Shown: positions 46,269-57,945, counted from the first letter of the stretch. The stretch is 64,000 nt of DNA from Achromobacter insolitus (GCF_002209555.1 NZ_NJIF01000003.1:868001-932000); one strand, 5' to 3'. A program made the numbers and translations. The notes: a model not told the origin generated them from the letters alone.

Positions 46269-46805
46269 CTAGCGCCAGGTTTCCGGCTCGATGCTGACCT
46301 CGCCCTTGTCGGCCGAGAAGTACACCACGCCATCGGAGATGTTGGCGTTCAGCCGCATGGTGCGCTCGGCCAGCTGGGCCAGGGCCTTGCTCTGGTCGGA
46401 CGGCAGGTTGACGATCTTCAGGTTGCGGGTGCGTTCCAGCTTGTTCTTCACACCGTCCCACCAGATCTTGCTGGCGGAGCCGCCGTAGCAATAGACGATG
46501 ACTTCCTCGGCGCGGCCGCAGGCGCGCAGGATGCGGCGCTCTTCGGGCTGGCCGACTTCGATCCACAGCTTGACCGCGCCGGTCAGGTCCTTGACCCACA
46601 GGTCGGGCTCGTCGGTGTCGCTCAGTCCCTTGGTGAAGGCCAGTTCCTCTTGCGCATGCAGGGCGTAGGCGACCAGCCGCACCATCATGCGCTCGTCGGT
46701 TTCCGAGGGGTGGCGGGCGACCGTCAGCGAGTGGCTGCCGTAATAGTGTCGGTCGGTGTCGGCGACGTTGAGCTCGGCCTTGTAGATGGTGGCGCGCAGG
46801 GCCAT
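46269..46805 (-). CDS. yaeQ: YaeQ family protein
   Basis: This 178-residue protein matches YaeQ across its length: the start MALRATIYKAELNVADTDRHYY, the middle HPSETDERMMVRLVAYAL, DLWVKDLTGAVKLWIEVGQPEERR and IVYCYGG. The family has a PD-(D/E)XK-nuclease-like fold. YaeQ was once linked to RfaH suppression, but its role is unclear. The ATG at 46805 was chosen because it gives the family N-terminus. Confidence 0.93.
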   Translation of the reverse strand: MALRATIYKAELNVADTDRHYYGSHSLTVARHPSETDERMMVRLVAYALHAQEELAFTKGLSDTDEPDLWVKDLTGAVKLWIEVGQPEERRILRACGRAEEVIVYCYGGSASKIWWDGVKNKLERTRNLKIVNLPSDQSKALAQLAERTMRLNANISDGVVYFSADKGEVSIEPETWR

Positions 46806-46948
46806 GGCAAAAATCCGTTGAATGTGGCGAATTGCTGAAGGCCGCCATGATAACGCCTGCGGCACCGTACCCGATCGCCGCGCGCGCCCTCGCGGCGGCG
46901 CTACACTGAATCTCTGCGTTTCGCCCCCCTTGTCACCGGACCCCGCCC

Positions 46949-47599
46949 ATGACTCCCAACGCCGCCCTGCTCGCCTTTACGCTGGCCGCCGCCATTCTGA
47001 CTATCACTCCCGGCATGGATAGCGCCCTGGTGTTGCGCACCGCGGCCGTGGAAGGCAGCCGCCGCGCCCTCATGGCGGGACTGGGCGTCGCCACGGGCTG
47101 CCTGGCATGGGGAGCGGTGGCCGCATTCGGCCTGGGATCGCTGCTGCTGGTATCGACCCTGGCCTACGATGCGTTGCGCATCTGCGCCGCGTTGTATCTG
47201 TTCTATCTGGGCGTGAAGCTGCTGTGGGGCGCGCGGGCCGGCAAGCAGGCCGCCCATGGCGCCGCCGCCCGGCCCGCGCCGGCCGCGGCCGCCAGCGCCA
47301 GCGCTAGCGGCTGGTTCATGCGCGGCTGCCTGACCAACGCCCTCAATCCCAAGATCGGGATTTTCTACATCACCTTCCTGCCGCAGTTCATTCCGGCGGG
47401 CGCGGACGTGCTGCGCTTCAGCCTGCTGCTGGCGGGCATACACGCCGTGCTGGGCATTCTATGGTTCGCCGTGCTGGTGGCCGCGACGCGCCCGCTGGCA
47501 CGCTGGCTGTCGCGGCCCGCCGTGATGCGCGGCCTGGACCGCATGACGGGCGCGGTATTCATCGCCTTCGGGCTGAAGCTGGCGCTGGAGAAGCGCTAG
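46949..47599 (+). CDS. LysE/RhtB family amino-acid exporter
   Basis: This 216-residue inner-membrane protein has about six predicted helices. The family N-terminus AFTLAAAILTITPGMDSALVLRTA is clear, and AALYLFYLGVKLLWGAR and FMRGCLTNALNPKIGIFYITFLPQF fit LysE/RhtB. An Ala-rich insertion (about 95-118) lies between helices three and four. Members export lysine, threonine, homoserine or related compounds; the substrate cannot be assigned. Confidence 0.93.
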   Translation: MTPNAALLAFTLAAAILTITPGMDSALVLRTAAVEGSRRALMAGLGVATGCLAWGAVAAFGLGSLLLVSTLAYDALRICAALYLFYLGVKLLWGARAGKQAAHGAAARPAPAAAASASASGWFMRGCLTNALNPKIGIFYITFLPQFIPAGADVLRFSLLLAGIHAVLGILWFAVLVAATRPLARWLSRPAVMRGLDRMTGAVFIAFGLKLALEKR

Positions 47600-47620
47600 C
47601 CCGCTGGCCCGCGGGCCCGA

Positions 47621-47647
47621 CATGCCGGCGCGGCGCCCGCCGGCATG
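47621..47647. terminator. Stem-loop between convergent LysE and peptide-ABC genes
   Basis: A perfect 10-bp stem CATGCCGGCG / CGCCGGCATG has a 7-nt loop. No T-run lies on either side. It could be a factor-dependent end or an mRNA protector. Confidence 0.5.
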
Positions 47648-47659
47648 CCTCTCCCTGCC

Positions 47660-49531
<1,872 letters not shown>

Positions 49532-49536
49532 GGTGA

Positions 49537-50415
49537 TTACTTTTCCTGGCGCGGATCAAGCGCGTCGCGCAACCCGTCGCCCAGCAGATTGAAGCCCAGC
49601 ACCACCAGGAAAATGGCCGATCCGGGGAAGATCGACATCCAGGGCGCCTGGGTCATGAAGTTCTTGGCCGTGTTCAGCATCGACCCCCAGGACGGGTTCG
49701 GGGGTTGCAGCCCCAGGCCCAGGAACGACAGGCTGGCCTCGGCGATGATGGCGGTGGCGATAGTGATGGTGGCTTGCACGATCAAGGGCGGCATCACGTT
49801 GGGAAACACGTGCCGGCCGATGATGCGCAGGTCGGATGCGCCCAGGGCGCGCGCGCTCTGCACGTAGTCCTCGTTCTTGACCGCCAGCACCTGCCCTCGC
49901 GTGAGCCGGATGAACTTGGGCGCGGCCGAGACACCGATGGCGATCATGGCATTGGTCAGGCTGGGGCCGAGGAAAGCGGCCAGCGCAATGGCCAGGATCA
50001 GGAACGGAATCGCCAGCAGCGCTTCCGTGGCGCGCGAGATGACGCTGTCGGTCCAACCGCCGAAATAGCCGGCGGCCAGGCCGAACGGCACGCCCACCGC
50101 CAGCGCGATCAGGACGGACACCAGACCCGCCATCAGGGAAGCGCGGGCACCATAGACCATGCGGCTGAAAATGTCGCGGCCCAGTTCGTCCGTGCCCAGC
50201 CAGTACGATGCCGAGGGCGCCTTGCGGATGGTGGTGAAGCTGGTCTGGAAGGGATCGTGGCTGGCGATCAGCGGCGCCAGGATGGCCACCACGACAAAGA
50301 ACAGCACGATCCCCAGGCCCAGCATGGCGATGTGATTGCGTTTGAATTTGGCCCAGGCGCGATTGCGGCTGCGGGGCGGCGTGACGGCAGCGGCCGTTGC
50401 AGGAATTGCGCTCAT
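49537..50415 (-). CDS. Peptide ABC transporter permease (DppC/GsiD-like)
   Basis: This 292-residue membrane permease has about six helices. The DppC hallmarks are [25 protein letters not shown] (about 68-92) and the EAA-like coupling loop [17 protein letters not shown] (about 195-211). It overlaps the DppB-like gene by 4 bp and forms the pore with it. Confidence 0.94.
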   Translation of the reverse strand: MSAIPATAAAVTPPRSRNRAWAKFKRNHIAMLGLGIVLFFVVVAILAPLIASHDPFQTSFTTIRKAPSASYWLGTDELGRDIFSRMVYGARASLMAGLVSVLIALAVGVPFGLAAGYFGGWTDSVISRATEALLAIPFLILAIALAAFLGPSLTNAMIAIGVSAAPKFIRLTRGQVLAVKNEDYVQSARALGASDLRIIGRHVFPNVMPPLIVQATITIATAIIAEASLSFLGLGLQPPNPSWGSMLNTAKNFMTQAPWMSIFPGSAIFLVVLGFNLLGDGLRDALDPRQEK

Positions 50416-51356
50416 GAGTGCCTCAGGCGGGGATTGACCAGGATGTAGAGGATGTCGGCCAGCAGGTTCATGATGATGAAGCCCACCGCCACGCAGAGCA
50501 CCACGCCCTGCACCACCGCGTAGTCGCGCGTAAAGACCGCGTCGACCACCAGCTTGCCGAAGCCCGGAATGGTGAAGACTTGCTCGGTCAGCACGGCGCC
50601 GGCCAGCAATTCGCCGAACAGCAGCGTCACCAGGGTGACGATGGGCATCAGCGCATTGCGCAAGGCGTGGCGCAGCACCACGCTGCGCGGCGACACGCCC
50701 TTGGCGCGCGCGGTGCGCACATAGTCGGCCGACAGAGCTTCAAGCATGGCCGACCGCGTATGTCGCATCAGGTAGGCGGCGATGGCCGTGGACAGGACCA
50801 GCGACGGCATCAGCATGGTCTTGATCGACAGCCAGAAATCCTCCGAGGGCGACACATAGCCCGAGGCCGGCAGCAGCTTCCATTGCACCGACACCACCAT
50901 GATGAGGATGATGCCGAGCCAGAAGTTGGGAATGGACATGCCGGATAGCGCGGCGATATTGGCGCCCATTTCTACGGGCTTGCCCTTGCGCACGGCAGCG
51001 ACGATCCCCATGGGAATCCCGATCAGCAGCGCGAAGAACATGGCCATGGCGGCCAATTGCAGCGTGACCGGCAGCTTTTGGCCGATCAGCGTGGTGACGG
51101 GCACGTCCGTGCGCAGCGATTTGCCTAGGTCGCCCTGCACAACCTGGGCCGCCCAGGCGGCGTACTGCACGGGCAGCGGATCGTTGAGACGGTATTTTTC
51201 CCGCAGGTAGTCCAGGACAGCCGGATCGCGTTCTTCGCCGGCCAGGGTCAACACCGGATCGCCGGGCAGGATTTTCTGCAGCATGAAGACGATCATCGAC
51301 ACCAGTATCAGTGTCGGTATCGCGACGATCACGCGGCGCAAGATGAGTTTAAGCAT
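50412..51356 (-). CDS. Peptide ABC transporter permease (DppB/GsiC-like)
   Basis: This 314-residue membrane permease starts MLKLILRRVIVAIPTLILVS, the typical DppB first helix. Other family segments are LPGDPVLTLAG, YRLNDPLPVQYAAW, GDLGKSL and the coupling loop AKGVSPRSVVLRHALRNALMPI. The start was set at ATG 51356; longer versions would add a non-family N-terminus. Confidence 0.94.
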   Translation of the reverse strand: MLKLILRRVIVAIPTLILVSMIVFMLQKILPGDPVLTLAGEERDPAVLDYLREKYRLNDPLPVQYAAWAAQVVQGDLGKSLRTDVPVTTLIGQKLPVTLQLAAMAMFFALLIGIPMGIVAAVRKGKPVEMGANIAALSGMSIPNFWLGIILIMVVSVQWKLLPASGYVSPSEDFWLSIKTMLMPSLVLSTAIAAYLMRHTRSAMLEALSADYVRTARAKGVSPRSVVLRHALRNALMPIVTLVTLLFGELLAGAVLTEQVFTIPGFGKLVVDAVFTRDYAVVQGVVLCVAVGFIIMNLLADILYILVNPRLRHS

Positions 51357-51432
51357 ATGAGAAACCGTAAGACAGGAACGGCGGACGGGGGCCGGAGAAT
51401 AAACCGCGGCGCCCCGCCGCCGCAAACGACAA

Positions 51433-51455
51433 CCGGACGCGCAAGGCGCGTCCGG
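51433..51455 (-). other. Stem-loop between peptide-binding-protein and permease genes
   Basis: A perfect 10-bp stem CCGGACGCGC / GCGCGTCCGG has a 3-nt loop. It lies downstream of the binding-protein gene within the operon and is followed on the minus strand by TTGTCGTTT. It probably gives partial termination or protects the upstream mRNA. Confidence 0.6.
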
Positions 51456-51485
51456 CTGGCGCGGCGCGTAACTGCCGCGCCACGA

Positions 51486-52997
51486 TCACTTCTGCGCGAA
51501 CGTCACGCCTTTCAGGCGGATCATGCCGTCGGGATAGGGAGTGAAGCCCTTGACCTTCTTGGCCATGGCGAAGGGCCAAGGCTGGTAGTAGTTATACACC
51601 CCGGGCAATTCGTCCTGGATGATGACTTGCGCCTGGTCGTAGATGGCGCGGCGCTTGGCCTCGTCCGGCACGGTGCGGGCTTCGTTCAACAGCTTGTCCA
51701 CTTCCGGGTTGCAGTAGTGGCCATCGTTCAACGCGCCCTTGCAGGTGACGAAAGCATGGATGTTGCCGTCGGGATCGACCCGGCCCGACCAACCCAGCAT
51801 CACAACCTGGAAGTTGCCGCCGGCCGATTCCTTCTGCAGGGCAGCGTATTCGGTCGGACGCAGGGATAGATCGAAGCCCGCCTCGGACGCCATGGCCTGC
51901 ACGATCTCGGCGATGGACGAGGTCGTGGTGTTGTTGCCGAACATGACCTCGGCCTTCACGCGGTCAAAGCCCGCCTGCTTGAGCAGGGCCTTGGACTTGG
52001 CGACGTCGCGCTGGGTCGGAGGGAATTTGTCGCTGTGGTAGGGACTGGCCGGAGGGAACGGCTGCTGGGCCGGATCGAAGATGCCGCCGCCGGCCACTTC
52101 GCTGATGGCCTTGCGGTCGATGGCGTACTGGAACGCCTGGCGCACCAGCTTGTTCTTGAACGGATTGTCTTCCGCGCGCTTGCCATTGGCCACGTTGAAC
52201 ATGAACTGCTGGAAGCCCAGGCCCGCCACCGGTGCGAAGGTCAGGCTGGCGTCGGACTTGACCTGCGGCACGTCGGAAGGATTCAGGCGTTCCAGCATGT
52301 CCAGGTCGCCCGCGCGCAAGTTGGACAGGCGCACGGTGGTATCCGGAATCGGCAGGAAGGTCACGCGCTTGAAGGCGAAATCCTTGGCATCGTAGTACTG
52401 GTCGAATTTCTCGAGCACGATACGATCGTTCTGGATGCGTTCGACGAACTTGTAAGGCCCGGAGCACACCGGCTTGCGGCCCACGGCCGCGACGTCGTCC
52501 GAGAACGTCTTGGGAGAAAGCATCATTCCCGCACGGTCGGACAGCTGGGCCAGCAAGGTGGCGTCGGGCTTTTTCAGCGTCAGCACCAGGGTAGTGGCGT
52601 CGGGCGCGTCGACCTTTTCCACCGAAGCCAGCTCGCCCTTGCGCAGGCTGTCCGGCAAGGACATGGCCCGCTCCAGGTTGGCTTTGGCGGCAGCGGCGTC
52701 GAACTTGGACCCATCGTGGAACAGCGCGTCCTCGCGCAGCTTGAAGGTCAGCACCTTGTTGTCCGGGCTGAATGACCACGAGGTGGCCAGCTGCGGCACG
52801 AAGTGCAGCTTGGGATCGATATCGATCAGCTTGTCGCAAAGCGACGTGAACACGATGCGGCCCACATACGTGCGCGCCCGGTGCGGGTCGAGCACGTCCG
52901 GATCTTCCTGCAGGCCGATCCGGATGTTCTGGGCAGAAGCCGCGCCCGCGGCCAGCGCCAGCAGGCTGGCGCCGAAGGTCAAGGTCAAGCGCTTCAT
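51486..52997 (-). CDS. Peptide ABC transporter substrate-binding protein (GsiB/DppA family)
   Basis: This 503-residue periplasmic receptor of SBP family 5 has a Sec signal peptide (about 1-22, ending GAASAQ). Family landmarks follow: IGLQEDPDVLDPHRARTYVG, LATSWSFSPDNKVLTFKLREDALFHDGSKF and the DGNIHAFV region. GGGG at about 11 bp precedes the ATG. It lies between the gamma-glutamyltransferase and permease genes, so gamma-glutamyl peptides are a plausible ligand. Confidence 0.94.
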   Translation of the reverse strand: MKRLTLTFGASLLALAAGAASAQNIRIGLQEDPDVLDPHRARTYVGRIVFTSLCDKLIDIDPKLHFVPQLATSWSFSPDNKVLTFKLREDALFHDGSKFDAAAAKANLERAMSLPDSLRKGELASVEKVDAPDATTLVLTLKKPDATLLAQLSDRAGMMLSPKTFSDDVAAVGRKPVCSGPYKFVERIQNDRIVLEKFDQYYDAKDFAFKRVTFLPIPDTTVRLSNLRAGDLDMLERLNPSDVPQVKSDASLTFAPVAGLGFQQFMFNVANGKRAEDNPFKNKLVRQAFQYAIDRKAISEVAGGGIFDPAQQPFPPASPYHSDKFPPTQRDVAKSKALLKQAGFDRVKAEVMFGNNTTTSSIAEIVQAMASEAGFDLSLRPTEYAALQKESAGGNFQVVMLGWSGRVDPDGNIHAFVTCKGALNDGHYCNPEVDKLLNEARTVPDEAKRRAIYDQAQVIIQDELPGVYNYYQPWPFAMAKKVKGFTPYPDGMIRLKGVTFAQK

Positions 52998-53059
52998 TGT
53001 GTTTATTCCCCTTGTGGTTGCAGTGCGTACATATTTTGCCGCCGGGCCGTCCCAAGGCA

Positions 53060-53109
53060 AAATGCGCCCCCTTGGGGGGCAGCTAGCCGAAGGCGCAGCG
53101 TGGGGGCTT
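53060..53109. repeat. GC-rich stem-loop intergenic element
   Basis: This short element contains the tight hairpin GCCCCC / GGGGGC (53066-53080) and then a conserved-looking tail ending GTGGGGGCTT. Elements of this form are common between genes in Alcaligenaceae genomes in my recollection. Only one copy was noticed in this window, so the repeat status is an inference. Confidence 0.45.
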
Positions 53110-53110
53110 A

Positions 53111-54739
53111 TTAGAAGCCGACCGCCTGACCGTCGCGCCGGCTGTCGCTGGCGGCAACGTAGCCAAGCTCGTTGTCGTTTTCGGACATGCGCCAGATGAA
53201 CTGGCCCGCGCCGAAATCCATGTACGGATCGTCGACCGACTTCAAAGCATGCCCGAGGTCTTTCAGGCCCGCAATGGTGGAAGCCTTCATATTGGTTTCG
53301 ATGTCGAGGGTGAAATCGCGGTTGACCTTCCAGCGCGGAGCGCAGCAGGCGGCCTGCGGATTCTGGTGGTAATCCAGCATGCGTACCACTGTCTGCATAT
53401 GGCCTTGCGGCTGCATGTCCCCGCCCATCACACCGAAGCTCATGACCGGCTTGCCGCCGCGGGTGAGGAAGCCCGGGATAATGGTATGGAACGGACGCTT
53501 GCCGCCTTCGACCACGTTGGCCGACTTCGGATCCATCGAGAAGCCCACGCCGCGGTTCTGCATGCTGATGCCGGTGCCCGGCACCACCACGCCCGATCCG
53601 AAGCCCATGTAGTTGGACTGGATGAACGAGATCATCATGCCGTTTTCGTCGGCGGCGGTCAGGTAGATGGTGCCGCCGGCATGCGGACGGCCGGCCTCGA
53701 AATGCGTGGCGCGGTCCAGGCGGATCAGCTTGGCGCGGCTGTCCAGGTAGGCGTCGGACAGCATCTGTTCCGGCGTCACCTGCATGGAGCGCGGGTCGGC
53801 CACATACTTGTACAGGTCGGCGAAGGCCAGCTTCATGGCCTCGATCTGGATGTGCTGCGACTGCACCGAGTCCACCGGGATGTCGGCCATGTCGAAGCGT
53901 TCGACGATGCCCAGCGCGATCAGCGCGGCGATGCCCTGCCCGTTCGGCGGGATCTCGTGCAGCTCATAGCCGCGATAGGACTTGGAGATGGGCTTGACCC
54001 ATTCCGGACGGTAATTGCGCAGGTCTTCCAGCGTCATCGCGCCGCCGCATTCCTTGCTGAAGGCGGCGATGCGTTCGGCCAGTTCGCCTTCGTAGAAGTC
54101 GCGGCCCTTGGACGCGGCGATGCGCCGCAGCGTGTTGGCGGCATCGGGGAAGCGGAAGTGTTCGCCGACCTTGGGCGCGCGGCCTTCGGGCAGGAAAGCC
54201 TGGGCATAGCCCGGTTGCGACTTCAGTTCCTCGGCCGCGGCGGCCCATTTGTGCGCAACCACCGGCGGCACGGCGTAGCCGCGCTCGGCGATCTCGATCG
54301 CGGGTTCAAACAATTGCTCGAACGGCAACTTGCCCAGCTTTTCGTGCAGCGCAGCCCAGCCGGCCACCACGCCCGGCACTGTTACCGCATCCCAGCCGCG
54401 CTTGGGCTGGATCGCCAGGCCGTCGGCGCCCACGCCGTGCTTGCGCTTGAAATACTCCGTGCTCCAGGCAGCCGGCGCCACGCCCGACGAGTTCAGGCCG
54501 TGCAGTTCCTTGCCGTCCCAGACAATGGCGAAACAATCCCCGCCCAGCCCGCAGGACACGGGTTCGACCAGGACGATGGTGGCGGCCGCGGCGATGGCGG
54601 CGTCCACGGCGTTGCCGCCCTTGAGCAACATGCGCAGGCCCGCTTGCGCCGCCAGAGGATGCGACGTGGACACCACGTTGCGGGCAAACAGCGGAATGCG
54701 GACGGAAGGATACGGGTTGCCCCAGTCGAAGGATTTCAT
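53111..54739 (-). CDS. Gamma-glutamyltransferase family protein, no signal peptide
   Basis: This 542-residue Ntn-hydrolase proenzyme shows the GGT alpha-subunit motifs VEPVSCGLGGDCFAIVWDG and the processing site HAGGTIYLTAADENG, where T357 would become the beta-subunit nucleophile. QSNYMGFGSGVVVPGTGISMQNRG fits the beta subunit. Periplasmic GGTs carry a signal peptide; none is seen here (MKSFDWGNPYPSVRIPL), so action in the cytoplasm is likely. It heads an operon with a GsiABCD-like importer. Gamma-glutamyl compounds would be imported and then cleaved inside. Confidence 0.92.
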   Translation of the reverse strand: MKSFDWGNPYPSVRIPLFARNVVSTSHPLAAQAGLRMLLKGGNAVDAAIAAAATIVLVEPVSCGLGGDCFAIVWDGKELHGLNSSGVAPAAWSTEYFKRKHGVGADGLAIQPKRGWDAVTVPGVVAGWAALHEKLGKLPFEQLFEPAIEIAERGYAVPPVVAHKWAAAAEELKSQPGYAQAFLPEGRAPKVGEHFRFPDAANTLRRIAASKGRDFYEGELAERIAAFSKECGGAMTLEDLRNYRPEWVKPISKSYRGYELHEIPPNGQGIAALIALGIVERFDMADIPVDSVQSQHIQIEAMKLAFADLYKYVADPRSMQVTPEQMLSDAYLDSRAKLIRLDRATHFEAGRPHAGGTIYLTAADENGMMISFIQSNYMGFGSGVVVPGTGISMQNRGVGFSMDPKSANVVEGGKRPFHTIIPGFLTRGGKPVMSFGVMGGDMQPQGHMQTVVRMLDYHQNPQAACCAPRWKVNRDFTLDIETNMKASTIAGLKDLGHALKSVDDPYMDFGAGQFIWRMSENDNELGYVAASDSRRDGQAVGF

Positions 54740-54791
54740 GTGGGTAGTCTCATAACGGTTAAGCGGCCGAAGTTACTCCCGTGGTTTAATT

Positions 54792-54806
54792 AAATCAATT
54801 TGATTT
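54792..54806. promoter_or_regulatory. Candidate LysR operator between GGT and LysR genes
   Basis: A perfect inverted repeat AAATCAA-T-TTGATTT lies in the 93-bp divergent gap. It stands out as AT-rich in a GC-rich region. It sits 26 bp before the LysR start and 52 bp before the GGT start, a good place for a LysR-type activator. Confidence 0.5.
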
Positions 54807-54832
54807 TTTGTTCCGTCATAAAAGAATTTTTT

Positions 54833-55735
54833 ATGAGTACGATCCGCTTCCTGCGTACCTTTCTGGCGGTCGCGCACCACGGTTCCTTCTCGGAAGCGGC
54901 CGAACAGGTGGCGCTGACGCAGGCCGCCGTCAGCTTCCAGATGCGCTCTCTGGAAGCCGAGCTGGGGCGCGAGCTTTTCGACCGCAGCGGCCGGCTCGCC
55001 ATCCTGAATGCCGCTGGCCGGGAATTATTGCCGGAAATCAAGCACTTGCTGGATCTTTACGACCGCATGCGGCTGCCGCGCACCGTGCCTGGCGAGCTGG
55101 CCGGATCCGTCGCCGTCGGCAGCATCGTGTCCTGCATGGGCACCCTCTCCAAGGTCGTGTCCGGCCTGAAGATGCGGCACCCAAAGCTGGACGTGCGGAT
55201 CCTGTCGGGCAAGGCGAGCGAGCTGGCGGGCAAGGTCGAAGATGGCGAGCTGGACGCGGCGTTCCTGGTGGAAGCGGGCCGCAAGATGGCCAGCACGCGG
55301 TGGACCGCGCTATATGAAGAACAGTTGGTGGTGATCGCTCCGCACTCGGCGCAGGGCGCGGACGCCCGCCAGGTGCTCGCGCAGAACCCCTTCCTGCGCT
55401 TTGACCGGACCCAGCGTACCGGGTTGCAGATAGACCGGCTGTTGCGGCGACTGGCCGTGCCGCTGAATGAATTCCTGGAACTCAACGCTATTGAAACGCT
55501 GGTCGAGCTGGTGCGCCAGGAGGTCGGCGTCACGCTGCTGCCGCTGATCAACGGCTCCAACTGGCAGCACAGCCCGGAGCTGCGGATTCTGACCCTGCCG
55601 CCAGACCTGGGGCCGATGTCGCGCGCCATCGGTATGCTCGAACGGCGCGAACACGCGCGCCAGGGCATTACGGCGGCGATCTGCGCGGCGTGCGCCACGG
55701 CCTTCCGGGCGCGCGAACCGCAGACCGCCGCTTGA
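54833..55735 (+). CDS. LysR-type transcriptional regulator next to GGT/peptide importer
   Basis: This 300-residue regulator has an N-terminal helix-turn-helix (about 3-60, GSFSEAAEQVALTQAAVSFQMRSLE) and a substrate-binding domain (about 88-290). Divergent position suggests control of the gamma-glutamyltransferase and importer operon. The ATG at 54833 follows an AT-rich segment without a strong ribosome site. It converges with the phospholipase gene, 3 bp apart. Confidence 0.93.
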   Translation: MSTIRFLRTFLAVAHHGSFSEAAEQVALTQAAVSFQMRSLEAELGRELFDRSGRLAILNAAGRELLPEIKHLLDLYDRMRLPRTVPGELAGSVAVGSIVSCMGTLSKVVSGLKMRHPKLDVRILSGKASELAGKVEDGELDAAFLVEAGRKMASTRWTALYEEQLVVIAPHSAQGADARQVLAQNPFLRFDRTQRTGLQIDRLLRRLAVPLNEFLELNAIETLVELVRQEVGVTLLPLINGSNWQHSPELRILTLPPDLGPMSRAIGMLERREHARQGITAAICAACATAFRAREPQTAA

Positions 55736-55738
55736 GGC

Positions 55739-57910
55739 TTAAAGCCCCATCGCCGGATCCGTCACCGACGGACGGCCGGTTTCGACGCGGCCGGCAAAGC
55801 GGCGCAGGTAGGCCGGGTCTTCGGCCAGGCGCGCCGTGAAGTCGTACCAGCCCTGGCTGCCTTCCAGCGGCCAGTGCTGCTCGACCTGGCCGCCCGCGGG
55901 CACCGTGAACTTCCAGCGCTCGTGGTTGGCATAGTAGGCATTGGGCGCAACTTCGAAGGTGCAGGGATCCTTGCCGCCGTTGATGAAACTGACGTAGACG
56001 TCGCCCTTGGCGATTTCGTAGCAGACGCGGATCTCGGGGGCCAGCACCGATGTGCGGGCCAGGGCCAGATCGCCCGCGAAATGGCGGTGGTAGCCATTGG
56101 GTCCCAGCACCCACAGATCGTACTTGCCGCCATCGGCGGCCGTGTCCCAGCTGCCCTCGAGCTGCTTGTCCGGTTCCACTGTGTAGCGGCGCGGCAGGCG
56201 GTCCAGATGCAGGCGGTCATAGACGTGGAACACCGCCGCCTGCTTGCCCGTGTTGGAGAACACGAGGCGCATGGCGCCCGTGCCGGGCTGCGCGCGCCCG
56301 CTGGTGTGCAGCTCGTAGGGCAAGGCGCGGGAGTAACGCACGCCCTGCTCCTGCACCGGCTTGGCCTGCGTGCGGGGATCCGGCAACGGCACGGCGTTCA
56401 GCGCTTCCTGCGCGCTGCGCTCGCTGTCCGATCCGGCGCGGGTCAGCAGATTCAGGTCGGGCAGCTTTTCGTTGTTGGGCGTGGCGAAATTGAACGCCGA
56501 GGTCAGGTCGCCCAGCACCGCGCGGCGCCAGGGACTGATGTTGTCTTCCGCCACGCCGAAGCGGGCTTCCAGGAAACGCAGTACGGACGTGTGGTCAAAG
56601 GCCTGGGAATTGACCCAACCGCCGCGGCTCCACGGCGACACCACGTACATGGGCACCCGCGGCCCCGGACCGTAGACGCGGTCGTCCGCGGCGTCCTGGG
56701 CGGAAGCATGGGTGTGGCGCTCCAGGTCGGTGTTGACGGTGGAGGCGCCGGCCATCGAGCCGTCCGGGTTCAGCGAGGGCGCCGCGGGCGGCGGCACGTG
56801 ATCGAAGTAGCCGTCGTTCTCGTCGAAGTTGATCAGGAGCACCGTTTTGCTCCAGACCTCCGGGTTGGCCGTCAGCGCATCCAGCGTTTCCTGGATGTAC
56901 CAGGCGCCCTGGATCGGGCTGGATGGGCCGGGGTGCTCGGAGTACGTGGCCGGGGCCACGATCCACGACACCTGCGGCAACGTACCGTTGACGGCGTCCT
57001 CGCGCAGGGCCTTCAGGAAGCCGCCATCGGGCATGGTGTTGGCCGTGCCCTTGTAGAGCGGATTGGCGGCGTCCATGGACGGCGTCCAGGCCGGATACGG
57101 CGCGCCGTTGGCGCTGTTGCCGGCCAGCTCATTGGCCCGGCGGTACTGCTTGAAGCCCGCCAGCGGGTTATCGCCGAAGTTCTCGGGCAGGTTCTGATAG
57201 ACCTTCCAGGTCACGCCAGCTTCCTGCAGGCGCTCGGGATACGTCTTCCAGGTCCAGCCGGTGGACGAGGCGCCCAGGCTGTCCCACTGGTTGCGGGTCG
57301 AGGGGCCGTTGCCCAGGGCCAGCGGATCGTTGGTGCCGGTCCAATGGAACAGGCGGTTGGTGTTGGTGCCGCCGTGGGTAGAACAGTGGTAGGCATCGCA
57401 CAGGGTGAAGGCTTCTGCCAGCGCGAACTGGAACTCCACCTCTTTCTGGCGGTAGTAGCCCATGGACTGGTTCTGTTTGTAGCGCGGCCAGTGGTCCATG
57501 CGGCCACCGTCCCAGGCCATTTGCGCGTCCAGGTAGTCATGCGGCGTGCCGGCCACGCGCTGGGCGTTGCCCTGGGTGCTGTCCAGGTGATACGGCATCA
57601 CGACGCGGGTGCCGTTGCTCTGCTCCCAGACCGAACGCTGCTCGGGCAAGGGGATGGTGATGCGGTCGCCGAAGCCGCGCACGCCCTTGAACGTGCCGAA
57701 GTACATGTCGAAGGAGCGGTTTTCCTGCATCAGGATGACCACGTGCTCGACGTCGTTGATGGTGCCGGTGCGGTTGTTGGCGGGAATGGCCAGCGCGCGG
57801 CGGATGGCCGGCGGAAACATCGACAGCGCGGTCAGGCCTGCGGTCGAGGCGGCGGCATTGCGCAAGAAGCGGCGCTTGCCGGCGTGAACCTGGTCTTTAT
57901 CGAACGTCAC
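55739..57910 (-). CDS. Phosphocholine-specific phospholipase C
   Basis: This secreted enzyme releases phosphocholine from phosphatidylcholine or sphingomyelin. The precursor is 723 residues with a Tat signal (KRRFLRNAAASTAGLTALS, about residues 13-31). The catalytic domain holds HVVILMQENRSFDMYFG (about 55-71), SEHPGPSSPIQGAW and INFDENDGYFDHVPPP, typical metal and active-site segments. Two C-terminal beta domains (about 525-705) are as in Pseudomonas PlcH/PlcN. The start is a GTG (57910) with AGGA upstream; a longer TTG start would overlap the lipoprotein gene. PlcH and PlcN are Tat and type II secretion substrates. Confidence 0.93.
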   Translation of the reverse strand: MTFDKDQVHAGKRRFLRNAAASTAGLTALSMFPPAIRRALAIPANNRTGTINDVEHVVILMQENRSFDMYFGTFKGVRGFGDRITIPLPEQRSVWEQSNGTRVVMPYHLDSTQGNAQRVAGTPHDYLDAQMAWDGGRMDHWPRYKQNQSMGYYRQKEVEFQFALAEAFTLCDAYHCSTHGGTNTNRLFHWTGTNDPLALGNGPSTRNQWDSLGASSTGWTWKTYPERLQEAGVTWKVYQNLPENFGDNPLAGFKQYRRANELAGNSANGAPYPAWTPSMDAANPLYKGTANTMPDGGFLKALREDAVNGTLPQVSWIVAPATYSEHPGPSSPIQGAWYIQETLDALTANPEVWSKTVLLINFDENDGYFDHVPPPAAPSLNPDGSMAGASTVNTDLERHTHASAQDAADDRVYGPGPRVPMYVVSPWSRGGWVNSQAFDHTSVLRFLEARFGVAEDNISPWRRAVLGDLTSAFNFATPNNEKLPDLNLLTRAGSDSERSAQEALNAVPLPDPRTQAKPVQEQGVRYSRALPYELHTSGRAQPGTGAMRLVFSNTGKQAAVFHVYDRLHLDRLPRRYTVEPDKQLEGSWDTAADGGKYDLWVLGPNGYHRHFAGDLALARTSVLAPEIRVCYEIAKGDVYVSFINGGKDPCTFEVAPNAYYANHERWKFTVPAGGQVEQHWPLEGSQGWYDFTARLAEDPAYLRRFAGRVETGRPSVTDPAMGL

Positions 57911-57945
57911 GGATTCTTTTCCTATGGATCTGGAGGGAACGCGGC

